From: WHSM01 sp050701635
Lineage (GTDB): Bacteria; Actinomycetota; Actinomycetes; Mycobacteriales; Micromonosporaceae
Assembly (NCBI GenBank): GCA_050701635.1
Contig: JBOGDF010000316.1
Location: 1 to 6,444 of the forward strand
Length of the DNA: 6,444 bases
Direction: 5' to 3'
Position numbers and translations under genes: made by a program. Numbering within the stretch: the stretch's first letter is position 1; each line of letters opens with the position of its first letter. Below, piece after piece: positions 1 to 5,561 of the stretch. Under the pieces are notes generated by a model. The model had not been told where the DNA came from, ran no database searches, and saw only the letters and a list, made by a program, of their open reading frames with translations.

Positions 1-26
1 GACGACGACCGGCCGCGTTGCAGAAC

Positions 27-55
27 CGTCCGGATACAACACCGGTATCCGGACG
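27..55. repeat. Perfect inverted repeat (11-bp arms, 7-nt loop)
   Basis: The arms CGTCCGGATAC (27-37) and GTATCCGGACG (45-55) are exact reverse complements separated by a 7-nt loop (38-44). The repeat lies about 67 nt beyond the stop of the minus-strand AraC-type gene, so it could form a terminator hairpin for that transcript. There is no run of T after the stem on either strand (the minus strand continues GTTCTGC), so it would be an atypical terminator. A palindromic operator for a gene beyond the left edge is equally possible. Apart from this repeat, positions 1-121 contain nothing I can interpret. Confidence 0.55.
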
Positions 56-121
56 AACCTGCGCCTTGCCGGACCGCCGCCTGGCACCTGTCTCGCTCGA
101 CCAAGATCCACAGGACAGGCC

Positions 122-967
122 CTAGCCAGCTTCGGCCTGCGCCAGGTCGGTGGCGCAGGCGGCGGCGTACGCGGCGGGGGTGCAGCCCACCGCGGCGTGG
201 AAGTCGCGGATGAAGTGGGCCTGGTCGGCGTACCCGAGCTCGAGCGCGAGCAGCGCCCAGTCGGGCCGGTCGCCGTCGGAGAGCCGGTCCGCCGCCTCAT
301 GCAGCCGGTAGCGCACCAGCACCTGCTTCGGGCTCACCCCGACGTAGTGCCGGAACAGCCGCTGCAGCGTACGGGTGGACCAGCCGGCGCCGGCGGCGAC
401 CTGTTCGACCCGCTGGGTGCCGTCGCTGTGCAGCATGTCGTGGACGATCCGTCCCACGGTCTGCGCCTGCGGGTCGTGGGGTGGCGTGCGTACCCGGAGA
501 AAATCCTCCACCAGCCGGGCACGGGCGGTGTCGCTGTCGGCGGCGCCGATCGCGGCGGCGAGCTGGTCCGCCGGTTGCCCGAAGATCGCTGACAGCGGCA
601 GCGCGCGGTCGGTCAGCTCCGACATAGGGAGGCCGATCAGGCCCGGCGCCGCGCCCGGGCGGAGCTTGGTGCCGAAGGTCTGGCCGGCTCCGGACAGCGG
701 GTGCCGGGATTTCTCGGTGCCGACGCCGGTCAGGATCGCGCCACCGGACTGGAACACCAGGTTGGCGCAGGGATGGGGGAGCAGCTCGACGGTGTGGTCC
801 GGCTCGCCGCGCAGATCCCACGCCACCACCCAGTGCCGCTCCACCAGATGCGCCAGCTCCGGCGCCGGCGCGATCCGGCGCAGCGTGAACCGGCCGGCGC
901 GCGGTCGCAGGATGCCCTGCTCGCTGACCGTACGCGGCAGCGTCCACGGGATCACGGCCATGCCCAC
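122..967 (-). CDS. AraC-type transcriptional regulator with a DUF6597-like N-terminal domain
   Basis: This 281-aa protein is a probable cytoplasmic DNA-binding regulator. The C-terminal third is a typical AraC double helix-turn-helix. The first HTH is about residues 186-207 (QVAAGAGWSTRTLQRLFR), followed by the linker helix (VLVRYRLHEAADRL). The second HTH is about residues 235-258 (LALELGYADQAHFIRDF), ending in the characteristic GCTPAAY. Residues about 30-140, including LLPHPCANLVF and FGTKLRPGAAPGLIG, resemble the N-terminal domain of the DUF6597 group of AraC regulators. The ligand is unknown. The start given is GTG at 967; an ATG two codons later (961) is an alternative, and no Shine-Dalgarno sequence precedes either. 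The sequence TATGAC (973-968 on the minus strand) sits 6 nt before that ATG and could be a -10 box for a leaderless mRNA. The gene lies 37 nt downstream of the sigma factor gene on the same strand, which suggests co-transcription. The family call is firm; the target genes are unknown. Confidence 0.9.
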   Translation of the reverse strand: MGMAVIPWTLPRTVSEQGILRPRAGRFTLRRIAPAPELAHLVERHWVVAWDLRGEPDHTVELLPHPCANLVFQSGGAILTGVGTEKSRHPLSGAGQTFGTKLRPGAAPGLIGLPMSELTDRALPLSAIFGQPADQLAAAIGAADSDTARARLVEDFLRVRTPPHDPQAQTVGRIVHDMLHSDGTQRVEQVAAGAGWSTRTLQRLFRHYVGVSPKQVLVRYRLHEAADRLSDGDRPDWALLALELGYADQAHFIRDFHAAVGCTPAAYAAACATDLAQAEAG

Positions 968-1004
968 GTCATACCACGCCGGTGCGACACCTCGGCGGAG
1001 CGGA

Positions 1005-2033
1005 TTAGGAGGCGGGTGTCTGGGACGGGCCAGTCAGTGTTTCGGGTAGTCCGAAGCGGCGTGGCAGGTCGTCGTCGAGGAAGCGGGTGATGGCGCAGAT
1101 CCGGTCACCGTCGAGGGTGAGGACGAGTAGTCCGACCGGGTACGCGGTCGGCTCCGCGGCTTCGGTGAGGTAGCAGCCGAAGGCGGGCTGGCGGTTGGCT
1201 CGGGTGGGCGCCAGCCGGAAGGAGCGGCCGCCGCGGCCGGCAGCGCTGGCGCGGAGGAAACCGGCGATCGCCGCGGGACCTTGATATTCGTGCGGTGCCG
1301 GCGGCATGGCCAGCCACGCGTCATCGGTGAGCAGCTCGATGACGCCATCGACATCGTCAGCCGTGAACGCGTCGGCGAAGCGTTGCGCGAGGTCGCGCTC
1401 CTGGGCTGAGTTGGCAAGCGGTGTCCGGTCCCGGTGGATGTCCCGGCGTTGGTCGAGTGCTTCCCGGGCACGCTGCAGGGCGCCTTTGATCGCGGTGCCG
1501 CTGGTCTGCAGCATGTCCGCGACCTCTGCGGTGGAGTAGCCGAGTACGTCACGGAGCACCAGAGTGGCGGCCTGGCGCGGCGGAAGGTGCTGCAGCGCCG
1601 CGATGAAGGCCAGTTCGACCGCCTCCCGGGTCTGGTAGCGGGCGGCGGGCCCGGGGGCGGAGTCCGGGACGTGCTCCAGCAGCGTGTCCGGGTAGGGCTG
1701 CAGCCAGGTCGCTTCGCCCCTGCGGGTGGGCTCAGGCGGGTCGAACGGCGGCACCGGCTCGGCGGGGCGGCGCCGCCCCGCTGCGCGCAGCTGGTTGAGG
1801 CAGCGGTTGGTGGCTATCCGGTACAGCCACGCCCGTATGGATGCTCGGCCCTCGAAGCCGTCCAGGCCGCGCCACGCCGCGATCAGCGTCTCCTGCAGCA
1901 GGTCCTCGGCATCGGTCAGCGATCCGAGAATCCGGTAGCAGTGCACCTGCAGCTCAAGCCGGTACGGGTCGGTGAGCTCGCGAAACGCCTGCGCGTCGCC
2001 GGCCCGCGCGCGGGCGAGTGCGGGCTGGCTCAC
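1005..2033 (-). CDS. ECF RNA polymerase sigma factor with C-terminal SnoaL-like domain (SigG/TIGR02960 type)
   Basis: This 342-aa sigma-70-family factor would direct core RNA polymerase to a specific promoter set. Sigma region 2 spans about residues 15-83 and includes HCYRILGSLTDAEDLLQET and FEGRASIRAWLYRIATNR. A linker with the signature WLQPYPDTLLE (110-120) follows. Sigma region 4 spans about 136-191, with the recognition HTH YSTAEVADMLQTSGTAIKGA. The remainder (about 210-322) looks like a SnoaL/NTF2-fold domain, for example DDAWLAMPP and DGDRICAITRFL. That layout and the linker motif match the group containing M. tuberculosis SigG. In ECF factors of this kind the C-terminal domain is thought to replace a separate anti-sigma factor, and none is encoded nearby. 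I chose GTG at 2033 because GGAAAGGA lies 7 nt upstream and homology begins there. An in-frame ATG at 2132 would add 33 residues with no resemblance to the family. The gene is divergent from a stand-alone SnoaL-like gene and is followed by an AraC-type regulator. Confidence 0.93.
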   Translation of the reverse strand: MSQPALARARAGDAQAFRELTDPYRLELQVHCYRILGSLTDAEDLLQETLIAAWRGLDGFEGRASIRAWLYRIATNRCLNQLRAAGRRRPAEPVPPFDPPEPTRRGEATWLQPYPDTLLEHVPDSAPGPAARYQTREAVELAFIAALQHLPPRQAATLVLRDVLGYSTAEVADMLQTSGTAIKGALQRAREALDQRRDIHRDRTPLANSAQERDLAQRFADAFTADDVDGVIELLTDDAWLAMPPAPHEYQGPAAIAGFLRASAAGRGGRSFRLAPTRANRQPAFGCYLTEAAEPTAYPVGLLVLTLDGDRICAITRFLDDDLPRRFGLPETLTGPSQTPAS

Positions 2034-2040
2034 CGCCGCA

Positions 2041-2048
2041 TCCTTTCC
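2041..2048 (-). promoter_or_regulatory. Ribosome binding site of the ECF sigma factor gene
   Basis: On the minus strand this reads GGAAAGGA, 7 nt before GTG at 2033. It is the main reason for placing the sigma factor start at 2033. The ATG overlapping this site is in another frame and meets a stop after three codons. Confidence 0.75.
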
Positions 2049-2200
2049 GTAGGAACCACGACACTCCGGACCGCATCGAAATTCGTCAGGCCCGGACCGT
2101 TCCGTTCTGCACGCTGGTGGTGTCTTAACCATCGAAGCGCCGCAATCGTAGCGACGAAGGTGGCAACGCTAGACGAAAGCCGATCACCGATCCACCCGAT

Positions 2201-2207
2201 GAAGGAG
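2201..2207 (+). promoter_or_regulatory. Ribosome binding site of the SnoaL-like gene
   Basis: GAAGGAG lies 7 nt before ATG at 2215, a strong and well-spaced Shine-Dalgarno sequence that fixes the start of the 125-aa protein. Confidence 0.8.
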
Positions 2208-2214
2208 AACCGCC

Positions 2215-2592
2215 ATGCCTGAAAACTCCAGCCCAGCCCTCGACACTTCGCTGGCGTATCACGAAGCCTGGACCAGTCACGATTTCGATCGGGCCATGAC
2301 CTACATCGCCGAGGACATCACCTGCGACGCTCCCAGCGGACGCATCGAGGGCACGGAAGCGTTTCGCGCCTTCATGGGCCCCTTCACGCAGATCCTCACC
2401 GGCTCGAACCTGATCGCCGCGTTCGGTGATGACGTGACCGCGCTGCTGATGTACGACACCGAAACCATCCCGGTCAAGAACGCGCCCGGAGCCGAGTGCC
2501 TGACCGTTCGGAACGGCAAGATCACCCACATCCGGATCGTGTTCGACCGCGTGCCGTTCGACGCCGCACAGGCAGCGGCGGCGGCCAAGTGA
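2215..2592 (+). CDS. SnoaL-like / nuclear transport factor 2 family protein
   Basis: This 125-aa protein is predicted to be soluble and cytoplasmic. Its sequence has the plan of a small NTF2-fold (cone-shaped alpha+beta barrel) domain. An N-terminal helix (LAYHEAWTSHDFDRAMTYIA, about 13-32) is followed by DITCDAPSGRIEGTEAFRAF (35-53), then strands including ALLMYDTETIPV (76-87) and the closing segment CLTVRNGKITHIRIVFDR (95-112). Members of this fold include enzymes (isomerases, cyclases), binding proteins and regulatory domains, so the function cannot be deduced from fold alone. The length is usual for a single-domain member. ATG at 2215 is well supported by GAAGGAG upstream. It is transcribed away from an ECF sigma factor carrying a domain of the same fold, so it may belong to that sigma factor's regulon or interact with it; this is inference. 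The next gene, a helicase, starts 33 nt later but appears to have its own promoter. Confidence 0.85.
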   Translation: MPENSSPALDTSLAYHEAWTSHDFDRAMTYIAEDITCDAPSGRIEGTEAFRAFMGPFTQILTGSNLIAAFGDDVTALLMYDTETIPVKNAPGAECLTVRNGKITHIRIVFDRVPFDAAQAAAAAK

Positions 2593-2613
2593 CGGGTTGT
2601 CGGGGGTGGCGGG

Positions 2614-2619
2614 TAGAAC
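2614..2619 (+). promoter_or_regulatory. Candidate -10 box for a leaderless helicase mRNA
   Basis: TAGAAC lies 6 nt before the ATG at 2626, so transcription starting about 7 nt downstream of the box would begin at or next to the A of the start codon. No Shine-Dalgarno sequence lies in the 15 nt before the ATG. Leaderless genes are common in actinobacteria and typically show a TANNNT-like box at this distance. The sixth base is C rather than T. The best -35 candidate, GTGACG (2589-2594), overlaps the upstream stop codon and has a long 19-nt spacer. Confidence 0.5.
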
Positions 2620-2625
2620 TGTGGC

Positions 2626-4710
2626 ATGACCGCCCCCTTGCGTGAGCCCGCCGAGGAGCTGCTGCGGCGGCTCGCCGGCCCCGACGCCCGACTCCGCGAC
2701 GACCAGTGGCGCGCGATCGACGCGCTGGTCGCCGACCGGCGGCGGGTGCTGCTGGTGCAACGTACGGGGTTCGGCAAGTCGGCGGTCTACTTCGTGGCGA
2801 CCGGCCTGCTGCGCGCCGCGGGCGCCGGCCCGACCGTGATCGTCTCGCCGCTGCTGGCGCTGATGCGCAACCAGGTGGAGGCGGCGGACCGCGCCGGGAT
2901 CCACGCCGCCACCATCAACTCGGCGAACGTCGAGGAGTGGGCCGACATCGAAAAGCGGGTCGACGCCGGCGAGCTGGACGTGCTGCTGGTCAGCCCGGAG
3001 CGGCTCAACAACCCGGATTTCCGGGATCGGGTGCTGCCGTCGCTGGCCGCCACCTGCGGGCTGCTGGTGGTGGACGAGGCGCACTGCATCTCCGACTGGG
3101 GCCACGACTTCCGCCCGGACTACCGCCGGATCGCCACGTTCCTGGAAGGGCTGCCCGACGGCGTGCCGGTGCTCGCCACCACCGCCACCGCCAACGCCCG
3201 GGTGACCGACGACGTCGCCTGGCAGCTGGGCCACGACTCGCTGGTGCTGCGCGGCGCGCTGGATCGGGAGAGCCTGCGGCTGGGGGTGCTGCGGCTGCCG
3301 GGCGCGGCGCACCGGCTGGGCTGGCTGTCGGGTCACTTGGACGCGCTGCACGGCTCCGGGATCGTCTACACCCTGACGGTCGCGCAGGCCGAGGACGTGG
3401 CGGCGTACCTGCGGGCGCAGGGGCACCCGGTGGTGGCGTACACCGGGAAGTCGGAGCCGGCCGAGCGGGAGGCGGCCGAGGCGGATCTGCTGGCCAACCG
3501 GGTGAAGGCGCTGGTGGCGACCTCGGCGCTGGGGATGGGCTTCGACAAGCCGGACCTGGGATTCGTGGTGCACCTGGGCGCCCCGGCTTCGCCGATCGCG
3601 TACTACCAGCAGGTCGGCCGCGCCGGGCGGGCCGTCGACAGCGCCGACGTGCTGCTGCTGCCGGGCGCCGAGGACGAGCGGATCTGGCGCTACTTCGCCT
3701 CGCTGGCGTTCCCGCCGGAGGAGTCGGTGACGCAGGTGCTCGACGTGCTGGCGGCGGCCGACCGTCCACTGTCGACACCGGCGCTGGAGACCCGGGTCGA
3801 CCTGCGGCGCAACCGGCTCGAGCTGATGCTCAAGGTGCTCGACGTCGACGGCGCGGTGCGCCGGGTCAAGGGTGGCTGGACCGCCACCGGGCAACCCTGG
3901 CGCTACGACACCGAGCGCTACACCCGGGTCGCCGCACTCCGCGCCGAAGAACAGAAGATCATGCGGGAGTACGCCGAGCTGCCCGGCTGCCGGATGCGGT
4001 TCCTGCGCGAACAGCTCGACGACCCGTACGCCGCCGACTGCGGCCGTTGCGACGGCTGCGCCGGTGTCTGGTATCCCGACGCGGTGCCCGAGGCGGCGCT
4101 GGTCGCGGCGCAGCACCACCTGGGGCGGGCCGGTGTGGTGGTCGAGCCGCGCCGGATGTGGCCGACCGGGCTGGCTGCGCTCGGCGTACCGCTGACGGGG
4201 AAGATCCCGGCCGGCGAGCAGGCCGCCGACGGGCGGGTGGTGGCGCGGCTGTCCGACCTCGGCTGGGGTGCGCGGCTGCGGGAGTTGCTGGCCGGGCCGG
4301 ACGGTGAGGTCCCCGCCCCGGTGTTCGACGCGGTGGTGAAGCTGCTCGCCGACTGGGGCTGGGAGCGGCGGCCCGGTGCCGTGGTGTCGGTGGCCTCGCG
4401 CAGCCGGCCGCGGCTGGTGCGGTCGCTGGCGGAGCGGATCGCGCAGGTGGGGCGGCTGCCGTACCTGGGTGAGGTGGCGCGGGTCGGCGGCGGTGGCGCC
4501 CGGGTCGACTCCAACAGCGCGCAGCGCCTGCTCGCCGTACACGACGCGTTCGAAGTGCCGGCGGCGGTCGCGGCGGGGCTCGATGGTGCGCCGGTGCTGC
4601 TGGTGGACGACCTGATCGGCAGCGGCTGGACCACGACGGTGACGGCTCGGCTGCTGCGCCTGGCCGGCGCGGACGGCGTACTCCCGATGGCGCTGGCTCT
4701 TGATGGGTGA
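2626..4710 (+). CDS. rqlH: RecQ-like ATP-dependent DNA helicase, RqlH type, with C-terminal phosphoribosyltransferase-like domain
   Basis: This 694-aa superfamily 2 helicase is predicted to translocate 3'-to-5' on DNA and unwind duplexes during repair or recombination. The RecQ core motifs are in order: Q27 in LRDDQ; Walker A TGFGKS (47-52); motif Ia SPLLALMRNQ (74-83); DEAH (150-153) followed by the RecQ aromatic loop CISDWGHDFRPDYR (154-167); ATTATA (184-189); motif V ATSALGMGFDKPD (298-310); and motif VI YYQQVGRAGR (326-335). A segment at about 366-422, ending VRRVKGGWTATG, looks like a winged helix. It precedes the zinc site formed by C455, C472, C475 and C478. No HRDC domain follows. The last ~150 residues contain a phosphoribosyltransferase-type PRPP-binding motif, VLLVDDLIGSGWTT (657-670). 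Helicase core, tetracysteine and PRTase-like tail, at nearly the same length, define the RqlH clade described in Mycobacterium smegmatis. The role of the tail is unclear. ATG at 2626 lacks a Shine-Dalgarno sequence and is probably leaderless. Confidence 0.95.
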   Translation: MTAPLREPAEELLRRLAGPDARLRDDQWRAIDALVADRRRVLLVQRTGFGKSAVYFVATGLLRAAGAGPTVIVSPLLALMRNQVEAADRAGIHAATINSANVEEWADIEKRVDAGELDVLLVSPERLNNPDFRDRVLPSLAATCGLLVVDEAHCISDWGHDFRPDYRRIATFLEGLPDGVPVLATTATANARVTDDVAWQLGHDSLVLRGALDRESLRLGVLRLPGAAHRLGWLSGHLDALHGSGIVYTLTVAQAEDVAAYLRAQGHPVVAYTGKSEPAEREAAEADLLANRVKALVATSALGMGFDKPDLGFVVHLGAPASPIAYYQQVGRAGRAVDSADVLLLPGAEDERIWRYFASLAFPPEESVTQVLDVLAAADRPLSTPALETRVDLRRNRLELMLKVLDVDGAVRRVKGGWTATGQPWRYDTERYTRVAALRAEEQKIMREYAELPGCRMRFLREQLDDPYAADCGRCDGCAGVWYPDAVPEAALVAAQHHLGRAGVVVEPRRMWPTGLAALGVPLTGKIPAGEQAADGRVVARLSDLGWGARLRELLAGPDGEVPAPVFDAVVKLLADWGWERRPGAVVSVASRSRPRLVRSLAERIAQVGRLPYLGEVARVGGGGARVDSNSAQRLLAVHDAFEVPAAVAAGLDGAPVLLVDDLIGSGWTTTVTARLLRLAGADGVLPMALALDG

Positions 4711-4722
4711 GCCGGTGGCTCA
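4708..4722. terminator. Stop-to-stop palindrome between convergent genes
   Basis: TGAGCC (4708-4713), GGT and GGCTCA (4717-4722) form a perfect 6-bp inverted repeat with a 3-nt loop. The left end is the helicase stop codon TGA, and the right end is the stop codon of the minus-strand small gene (TCA on the plus strand). The hairpin would form in both transcripts. It lacks T-tracts and the stem is short, so efficient intrinsic termination is uncertain. Confidence 0.4.
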
Positions 4723-4899
4723 GCCGGAGCGCTTGCGGGCGAGGGGTTCGAACACGAAGACGTCCAGCCCGCGGGTCATGTCGCCGACGTAGACGACTCC
4801 GTGCCGGTACACCTGGGCGCCCCACGCGGTGCTCAGCCCGTTGGGCAGGCCCAGCGTGAGGATCCCGACAGCAGCCAGGACCAGCAGTCGTCGCGTCAT
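4720..4899 (-). CDS. Small exported or membrane-anchored protein of unknown function (59 aa)
   Basis: This 59-aa protein is not recognised as a named family. Residues 1-28 look like a signal peptide or membrane anchor: a basic start (MTRR), a hydrophobic stretch (LLVLAAVGILTLGLP, 5-19) and a possible signal peptidase site around STAWGAQ (23-29). Cleavage would leave a mature peptide of only about 32 residues containing YRHGVVYVGDMTRGLDVFVF and a basic end (RKRSG). ATG at 4899 is chosen because GAGGGGG (4912-4906, minus strand) lies 6 nt upstream and the signal-like sequence begins there. An in-frame upstream ATG at 5070 would add a proline/arginine-rich leader and overlap the divergent membrane protein gene, so it is unlikely. 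The gene converges on the helicase with a 9-nt gap between stops and is divergent from the membrane protein gene. It could be a spurious ORF, but the start context and the export-like N-terminus argue for a real gene. Confidence 0.6.
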   Translation of the reverse strand: MTRRLLVLAAVGILTLGLPNGLSTAWGAQVYRHGVVYVGDMTRGLDVFVFEPLARKRSG

Positions 4900-4905
4900 C
4901 GGGTG

Positions 4906-4912
4906 CCCCCTC
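4906..4912 (-). promoter_or_regulatory. Ribosome binding site of the 59-aa protein gene
   Basis: The minus strand reads GAGGGGG, 6 nt before ATG at 4899. It favours this start over the upstream in-frame ATG at 5070. Confidence 0.55.
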
Positions 4913-4997
4913 GGTCTGGTGGGTGCGGGCCTCATCTTGTCTTCGTACCGCCGGCCCGGATGGTTACCGGCTCGCCCGTCGGCTGGCCCCGCGTGAC

Positions 4998-5003
4998 TAG
5001 GGT
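4998..5003 (+). promoter_or_regulatory. Candidate -10 box for the membrane protein gene
   Basis: TAGGGT, in the context GACTAGGGT, fits the TANNNT pattern common in actinobacterial promoters and lies 45 nt upstream of the GTG at 5043. No convincing -35 element is seen 16-19 nt upstream. The rest of the 143-nt divergent intergenic region (4900-5042) shows no other clear signal. Confidence 0.3.
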
Positions 5004-5030
5004 GGGGCGGCACGAGGCAGGAGACGCCAC

Positions 5031-5037
5031 GGGGAGG
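5031..5037 (+). promoter_or_regulatory. Ribosome binding site of the membrane protein gene
   Basis: GGGGAGG lies 5 nt before GTG at 5043 and decides that start. Confidence 0.7.
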
Positions 5038-5042
5038 CACGG

Positions 5043-5561
5043 GTGACGGAACAGGACGAGCTGAGGGCACTGGCCGCGCGGGTCGACGCGCTGGAGCGGG
5101 AGCTGGCGGCGCGCGGGCGGTTCGGCGCCTTCCAGGTGTTCTACGGGGTGGTGGCCGCGCTGTCGCTGGGCCTGGTGTTCCTGCCGATCTTCTCCGACGT
5201 CACGGTCGACCTCGGGGAGGGCTCGCACTACACCCGCAGCTTCGGCACGCTCTGGGATATGGCCGGACGACCCGCCGGCGGGCCTGCCGTGCTGGGTATC
5301 GGGCTGATGGGGTTGCTGATCGTGCTGCTGGTGATGGCCTCGATGAAGCCCCGCCGTCCGGGTCACCTGGTTGCGATCGCCGCCACCGCCGGCTCTGCCC
5401 TGCTGATGCTTCTGCTCAAGCCGAACACCGGCAGTCCGCCGCCGGACCTCACCGGCTCCGCCACGCTCGGCGCGGTGCTGCTCGCCGCCACGGTAGTGCT
5501 GAGCGTGGTGCACGCGACCCAGCTGCGGGGACGGGACCCGAAACCCTGGCTGGAGCGCTGA
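5043..5561 (+). CDS. Four-helix integral membrane protein of unknown function
   Basis: This 172-aa protein is not assigned to a named family. The N-terminus (TEQDELRALAARVDALEREL, about 2-21) is a charged, heptad-like amphipathic helix that could form a short coiled coil. Four hydrophobic segments follow at about 28-50, 82-100, 107-126 and 139-159. A polar loop of about 30 residues (VDLGEGSHYTRSFGTLWDMA) separates the first two, and the tail is basic and polar (RGRDPKPWLER). GTG at 5043 is supported by GGGGAGG 5 nt upstream. The stop codon TGA (5559-5561) overlaps the most likely start of the transporter gene that follows, which points to one operon with translational coupling. A joint role with the transporter is possible, but nothing in the sequence identifies it. 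Confidence 0.85.
   Translation: MTEQDELRALAARVDALERELAARGRFGAFQVFYGVVAALSLGLVFLPIFSDVTVDLGEGSHYTRSFGTLWDMAGRPAGGPAVLGIGLMGLLIVLLVMASMKPRRPGHLVAIAATAGSALLMLLLKPNTGSPPPDLTGSATLGAVLLAATVVLSVVHATQLRGRDPKPWLER

Larger units (their letters stand above)
2034..2214. promoter_or_regulatory. Divergent intergenic control region between sigma factor and SnoaL-like genes
   Basis: This 181-nt non-coding stretch must contain the promoters for both divergent genes. It holds two copies of CCGGACCG (2066-2073 and 2092-2099, 26 bp apart) and two copies of CATCGAA (2074-2080 and 2130-2136). The latter read TTCGATG on the minus strand, and CGAT-type words occur in -10 elements of some ECF promoters. Close to the plus-strand ribosome site there are three CGAT words at 2181, 2188 and 2197. 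No classical -35/-10 pair is clear on either strand. That would fit ECF-type control, possibly self-regulation by the adjacent sigma factor, but this is inference. Confidence 0.5.

Noticed and set aside
87..119. CCTGTC...GACAGG inverted repeat
   Set aside because: The arms are 6 bp with a 21-nt loop, which is expected by chance in such sequence.
2034..2132. 33-codon N-terminal extension of the sigma factor from ATG at 2132
   Set aside because: The extension does not resemble the family, contains C/R/G-rich filler, and bypasses the strong GGAAAGGA ribosome site before GTG 2033.
2181..2200. Three CGAT words spaced 7-9 nt apart before the SnoaL-like gene
   Set aside because: Four-base words are too short to call a binding-site array; they are only mentioned in the control region entry.
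1434..2222. Plus-strand open frame (262 codons) opposite the sigma factor gene
   Set aside because: It is an antisense frame of a well-recognised sigma factor, and its translation has no domain features.
2125..4542. Long open frame (805 codons) on the minus strand opposite the helicase gene
   Set aside because: The translation is dominated by R, H, P, G, Q and V in the low-complexity pattern of an antisense frame in high-GC coding DNA. It shows no domain, and it lies across a gene with all expected helicase motifs.
4900..5070. 57-codon N-terminal extension of the 59-aa protein from ATG at 5070
   Set aside because: It would bury the signal-like sequence inside the protein, overlap the divergent membrane protein gene and its ribosome site, and is proline/arginine-rich filler.
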